NCBI GenBank assembly: GCA_016936655.1
Contig: JAFGXL010000021.1
Span: forward strand, 62,001-126,000
From: Nitrospirota bacterium
GTDB taxonomy: Bacteria > Nitrospirota > Thermodesulfovibrionia > Thermodesulfovibrionales > Dissulfurispiraceae
Length of the DNA stretch: 64,000 bases
Direction: 5' to 3'
Position numbers and translations under genes: made by a program. The notes under the pieces were generated by a model, which was given only the letters and a program-made list of their open reading frames with translations, had not been told where the DNA came from and searched no databases. This document shows positions 60,775-64,000 of this stretch, piece after piece; the first letter of the stretch is position 1, and each line of letters begins with the position of its first letter.

Positions 60775-61206
60775 TTACTTGCCTGAATCTTTTGCTATGC
60801 TGTCGAGTAGACCGTTTATGAATGAAGCTGATTCTGAAGTCGAGAATTTTTTTGCTATTTCCAGCGCTTCGTTTATACTTACTGCCGCAGGTATGTCGTT
60901 TCTGTATAAAAGCTCGTATGATGCAATCCTGAGAATATTTCTATCAATGCTCGCCATACGCGATAGCTTCCATTTCTGAGTGCGTTTCTGCAGTTCAGCA
61001 TCAATCTCTTTGATATTTGCCATTGTGCCTATAATTATTGCTTCGGCAAATTCAGCAGCCCCTCTGTCTTTAACACCAGATTCGGTCATAAAGACCCTGA
61101 ATTCTGCTTTAAGGGAATCTTCTTTTGGCCTCGTTCTTTTAGAGCCTACAAAATCAAATCTGTATAGGAACTGAAGCGCGTATTCACGAGCTTTTCGTCT
61201 GTTCAT
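60775..61206 (-). CDS. nusB: Transcription antitermination factor NusB
   Basis: 143 residues, all helical. NRRKAREYALQFLYRFDF starts it; FAEAIIIGTMANIKEIDAEL, WKLSRMASIDRNILRIASYE and IPAAVSINEALEIAKKFS are the conserved NusB blocks. It binds boxA RNA with S10 to prevent termination in rRNA operons. The ATG lies 4 bases after the ribH stop, the common ribH-nusB pairing. Confidence 0.97.
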   Translation of the reverse strand: MNRRKAREYALQFLYRFDFVGSKRTRPKEDSLKAEFRVFMTESGVKDRGAAEFAEAIIIGTMANIKEIDAELQKRTQKWKLSRMASIDRNILRIASYELLYRNDIPAAVSINEALEIAKKFSTSESASFINGLLDSIAKDSGK

Positions 61207-61210
61207 GAAA

Positions 61211-61672
61211 TTAAATCTTTTTAAGTACTTTTGCCATTTCTATCGCTGTTACAGCAGCATCCCAGCCCTTGTTTCCGGACTTTGTTCCTGCACGTTCTAC
61301 AGCCTGCTCTATAGTGTCAGATGTGATAACGCCGAATGCTATCGGCACTCCTGTATCAAGAGACGCTGATGCTATGCCTTTTGAAACTTCTGATGCCACA
61401 TACTCAAAATGCGGAGTCGCTCCGCGTATAACAGTGCCGAGACAGATAACAGCGTCATATCCGCCTTTTGCTGCCATCTTTTTGGCTATCAGCGGTATCT
61501 CAAATGCGCCCGGCACCTTTACAACCTCTATGTCATCATCTTTTACGCCATGCCTTATGAGCGCATCCTTAGCACCTTCAAGAAGCTTTGTTGTTATAAA
61601 GTCGTTGAATCTGCTTACCACAACAGCAAATTTGAGGTCTTTTGCCTGCAGATCGCCTTCTATTATTTTCAT
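61211..61672 (-). CDS. ribH: 6,7-dimethyl-8-ribityllumazine synthase
   Basis: 153 residues from ATG 61672 behind ATAGGAGG; the frame to 61759 adds unconserved residues. [54 protein letters not shown] (with the catalytic His) and [20 protein letters not shown] are hallmarks. It joins ribityl-amino-uracil and butanone phosphate in riboflavin synthesis, normally as an icosahedral 60-mer. Together with nusB it forms a tight minus-strand pair, 70 bases after rodA. Confidence 0.97.
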   Translation of the reverse strand: MKIIEGDLQAKDLKFAVVVSRFNDFITTKLLEGAKDALIRHGVKDDDIEVVKVPGAFEIPLIAKKMAAKGGYDAVICLGTVIRGATPHFEYVASEVSKGIASASLDTGVPIAFGVITSDTIEQAVERAGTKSGNKGWDAAVTAIEMAKVLKKI

Positions 61673-61742
61673 TTTTTGCCTCCTATAATGCTGTATATAT
61701 TGGTCATTATATACATGATATATGCCTAAACGCAATAAAAGC

Positions 61743-62867
61743 CTAATAAAACAGTTCAAATCTGCGTGTGCGGATGTTTATGAGCACGCCTGCAGCCACA
61801 AAATTGCTCAAGAGCGCTGTGCCGCCATAACTCATAAATGGCAGAGGCACGCCTACAACAGGCATTATGCCTAGCGTCATTCCTGTATTAACAAGAAAAT
61901 AGATAAAGAACATGCTCACAATGCCGGTTGCCACTAGCTTGCCGAATTCATCTTTTGCTTTTTTAGCTGTGTCCAACCCTCGTAAAAATAGCACAATATA
62001 GAGTGAAAATAGCGCCATGCTTCCTAAGAAGCCCCATTCTTCTGAAAAGACAGAGAAGATAAAGTCTGTGTGTTTTTCAGGCAGAAAACGCAGCGGCCCC
62101 TGTGTGCCTTTTAGATACCCTTTGCCTATGAAGCTGCCTGATCCTATCGCGACCTTTGACTGGTTTATATGATAGCCTATGCCAGAAGGATCTACTTCAG
62201 GGTCAGCAAAAGCTATGAGCCTGTTCTTTTGGTAGTCCTTCATGTTCTCCCAGAATATATGTCCAAGAAATGGTATGGATATTAGGCTGACTATGACAGC
62301 AAGTGTTATGATTTTTCTGCTCAGGCCGCGCATTACTGAAAGTATTACAAACAGAGATATAAGAAGTATGCCGGTGCCCAGATCAGGCTGAAGTATTATT
62401 AGAAATAGAGGAATTATGCCGAATACAAATACACAGCTCAGCGGTATGCGCTCATAAAGATTTTTATTAACGAGATAGGATGAAAAGGCCATTATAAATG
62501 CTAGCCTGAAAAATTCAGAAGGCTGAAAAGCAATAAATCCGAGATTGAGCCAGCGCTGCGCGCCGAGACTCGACTTGCCTGCTATCAGAACTGCAATAAG
62601 CAGTATTAACCCTATCGCGTAAAAAATGTAGGCAAGTCTGTAGAACCATACATAATCGATCATCACAACAGCAAAAAGCGCTATTATGCTGATGCATAGC
62701 CATAGCATTTGCTTAAGATAAAAGTCTGGCTGACTGCCGTCCATTCCCTCAACAGGCAGTCTCGTGGCGCTGTATATTGTTGCTATGCCGATTAGTGTAA
62801 TAGCAAGTATAAGACCAAATGTGACCCAATCAAAATTCTTTATCAGTCGTCTGTCAATTTTTAGCAT
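61743..62867 (-). CDS. rodA: Peptidoglycan polymerase RodA (SEDS family)
   Basis: 374 residues from ATG 62867, which overlaps the mrdA end by 14 bases; TTG 62912 further out is rejected. A SEDS glycosyltransferase with about 10 membrane helices. Hallmarks include [35 protein letters not shown], the catalytic-loop ..[20 protein letters not shown], and [20 protein letters not shown]. It polymerises glycan strands for cell elongation together with PBP2 (MrdA), encoded just upstream. Suggests a rod-shaped cell. Confidence 0.97.
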   Translation of the reverse strand: MLKIDRRLIKNFDWVTFGLILAITLIGIATIYSATRLPVEGMDGSQPDFYLKQMLWLCISIIALFAVVMIDYVWFYRLAYIFYAIGLILLIAVLIAGKSSLGAQRWLNLGFIAFQPSEFFRLAFIMAFSSYLVNKNLYERIPLSCVFVFGIIPLFLIILQPDLGTGILLISLFVILSVMRGLSRKIITLAVIVSLISIPFLGHIFWENMKDYQKNRLIAFADPEVDPSGIGYHINQSKVAIGSGSFIGKGYLKGTQGPLRFLPEKHTDFIFSVFSEEWGFLGSMALFSLYIVLFLRGLDTAKKAKDEFGKLVATGIVSMFFIYFLVNTGMTLGIMPVVGVPLPFMSYGGTALLSNFVAAGVLINIRTRRFELFY

Positions 62868-64000
62868 TCTGTTTTTGTTGTTCAGTCTTTGGTTTTTTGA
62901 AATATGCTTCAATAGCCTTTTTTGCTATAGGCGCTGCAGTAGCTCCGCCGTGGCCACCATGTTCAACGAAAACAGTCATAGCTATTTCCGGATTTTCAAC
63001 AGGAGCAAATGCAACAAACCATGCATGATCATTAAACCTGCCTCCAGCTTCTTTGCCCTTGCTCACAACCTGTGCTGTGCCTGTTTTCCCTCCAATTATT
63101 GTTATGGATGAATGAGCAGATCTAGCTGTGCCGCCAGCTTCATTTACTACTCCCGAGAGGGCTTCCTTCACAAGTCTGCTTGTTGCATCTGATATTTTAA
63201 ATGATCTTACAAGATTTGGAGTTGCATCTTTAATAAAGGTTGGAGTATAAACATTACCGCCGTTAAGTACAGAAGCGAGCATTACTGCCATCTGTACAGG
63301 AGTTGTTGTTACATACCCCTGGCCTATTGAAGCATTGTATGTCTCGCCAAGATACCATTGCTGCTTTCTCTTTTCTTTTTTCCATATTGTGCTGGGAATA
63401 AGACCGGAGCGTTCTTTTATAGGATATAACGATACGCCGGTAGGCTGGCCTAATCCGAGAGATGTGGCATATTTATGTATTCTGTCTATCCCGAGTCTTT
63501 TGCCTACTTCATAAAAATATACATCGCAAGATTCTACAAGGGCTTTGTGAAGATTTACTGAGCCGTGGCCTCCCTTTTTCCAGCAGCCGAATGTCCATTT
63601 GCCAAAAGATATGCCTCCTGAACAGTAGACCTTTGCTTCAGGAGTTATCACCTTTTCTTCAAGTGCAGCTATAGCGGTTATTATCTTAAAAGTTGATCCC
63701 GGGGGATATTGGCTCTGAAGCGCTCTGTTGAGCATCGGCTTTTTTTTATCTTCGATAAGCGCTCTCCAGTCCGCAGACATAACGCCTGATGCAAAGAGAT
63801 TTGGATCGAATGACGGAAGACTCTCTAGAGCAAGAATCTCTCCGGTAGAGGGCTTTACAGCTACTAGAGACCCTGCTTTTTCACCGAAAGATTCCTCAAC
63901 CGCATGCTGAATATTAATATCAATACTAAGGATGATGTCATTGCCCTTTACAGCCTGTCTATGCTGTACAAGCCTAAGCTCTCTGCCAATAGCATCCACC
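62854..64000 (-). CDS. mrdA: Penicillin-binding protein 2 (partial, 5' end missing)
   Basis: About 381 C-terminal residues; the N-terminus lies beyond the right edge. The transpeptidase domain is complete: the active-site Ser in PPGSTFKIITAI (SxxK), SCD in ALVESCDVYFYEVG (SxN position) and KTG in IIGGKTGTAQVV. RELRLVQHRQAVKGNDIILS at the edge is the linker before the domain. It crosslinks peptidoglycan with RodA during elongation. The C-terminus ([12 protein letters not shown]) overlaps rodA. Confidence 0.97.
   Translation of the reverse strand, partial: VDAIGRELRLVQHRQAVKGNDIILSIDINIQHAVEESFGEKAGSLVAVKPSTGEILALESLPSFDPNLFASGVMSADWRALIEDKKKPMLNRALQSQYPPGSTFKIITAIAALEEKVITPEAKVYCSGGISFGKWTFGCWKKGGHGSVNLHKALVESCDVYFYEVGKRLGIDRIHKYATSLGLGQPTGVSLYPIKERSGLIPSTIWKKEKRKQQWYLGETYNASIGQGYVTTTPVQMAVMLASVLNGGNVYTPTFIKDATPNLVRSFKISDATSRLVKEALSGVVNEAGGTARSAHSSITIIGGKTGTAQVVSKGKEAGGRFNDHAWFVAFAPVENPEIAMTVFVEHGGHGGATAAPIAKKAIEAYFKKPKTEQQKQNAKN

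Overview
The window looks like an origin-proximal piece of a bacterial chromosome from a Gram-negative (diderm) organism. KdsB, apolipoprotein N-acyltransferase, AsmA and lipoboxes imply an outer membrane. A PEP-CTERM sorting-signal protein, SelA, an AMP-forming acetyl-CoA synthetase system and heavy use of ATA/AGA/AGG codons fit an environmental anaerobe such as Nitrospirota/Thermodesulfovibrionia. That placement is an inference from gene content and style only; no marker was compared. No insertion sequence, CRISPR array or rRNA was seen.

Layout. 1-4.7 kb (minus strand): partial PRC-barrel/MgtE-like protein, CDF metal transporter, carB. 4.9-8.5 kb: accessory patch beside tRNA-Leu(GAG), with a HELAH protein running into the tRNA, an AbiEii/DUF6922 toxin-antitoxin pair, Ogt, Mrr and an orphan HigA-like antitoxin. 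8.5-14.5 kb: PhzF, DUF1232, ComF, purA, serA and a class V aminotransferase that probably works with SerA. 14.6-24.3 kb (plus strand): selA with a nine-codon upstream ORF, dgt, a perfect parS palindrome, mutS2, a PilB/GspE ATPase, an ArfB-like rescue factor, a PEP-CTERM protein and parAB. 24.3-29.5 kb: pyrG and kdsB (minus), lnt, and prfB with its +1 frameshift. 29.5-34.8 kb: a candidate oriC, then dnaA, dnaN and gyrB without recF. 34.8-40.2 kb: a second accessory patch with two unknown proteins, RluA, a frameshifted lipoprotein gene, a repeated promoter/start cassette, MNT/HEPN and ParDE-type toxin-antitoxin pairs and a lipoprotein. 40.3-54.3 kb: gyrA, then what reads as a complete acetate-sensing and acetate-use regulon. 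54.4-64 kb: two cation/proton antiporters, hisD, AsmA, nusB, ribH and the rodA-mrdA cell-elongation pair, mrdA being cut by the window end.

How the genes work together. dnaA, dnaN, gyrB, gyrA, parA, parB and parS lie within about 26 kb and form a replication and segregation cluster. In the acetate block a small membrane protein, a symporter-fused histidine kinase and an NtrC-type regulator precede a sigma-54 promoter with several inverted repeats. Behind that promoter lie a CBS/DUF294 protein, a DnaQ-like exonuclease, a DUF485 protein, an ActP-like symporter and acetyl-CoA synthetase. The reading is a circuit that senses, imports and activates acetate.

Recurring signal. Several genes, mostly accessory, have a TATAAT-like box only 5-6 bases before the start codon and no Shine-Dalgarno sequence, so their mRNAs may be leaderless. 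A diverged copy of the same promoter-plus-start cassette occurs three times at 37.4-38.9 kb. No clearly new multi-gene system was found. The best leads are this leaderless architecture, the selA upstream ORF, the sigma-54 acetate regulon, the SPY variant in release factor 2 and the frameshifted lipoprotein gene.
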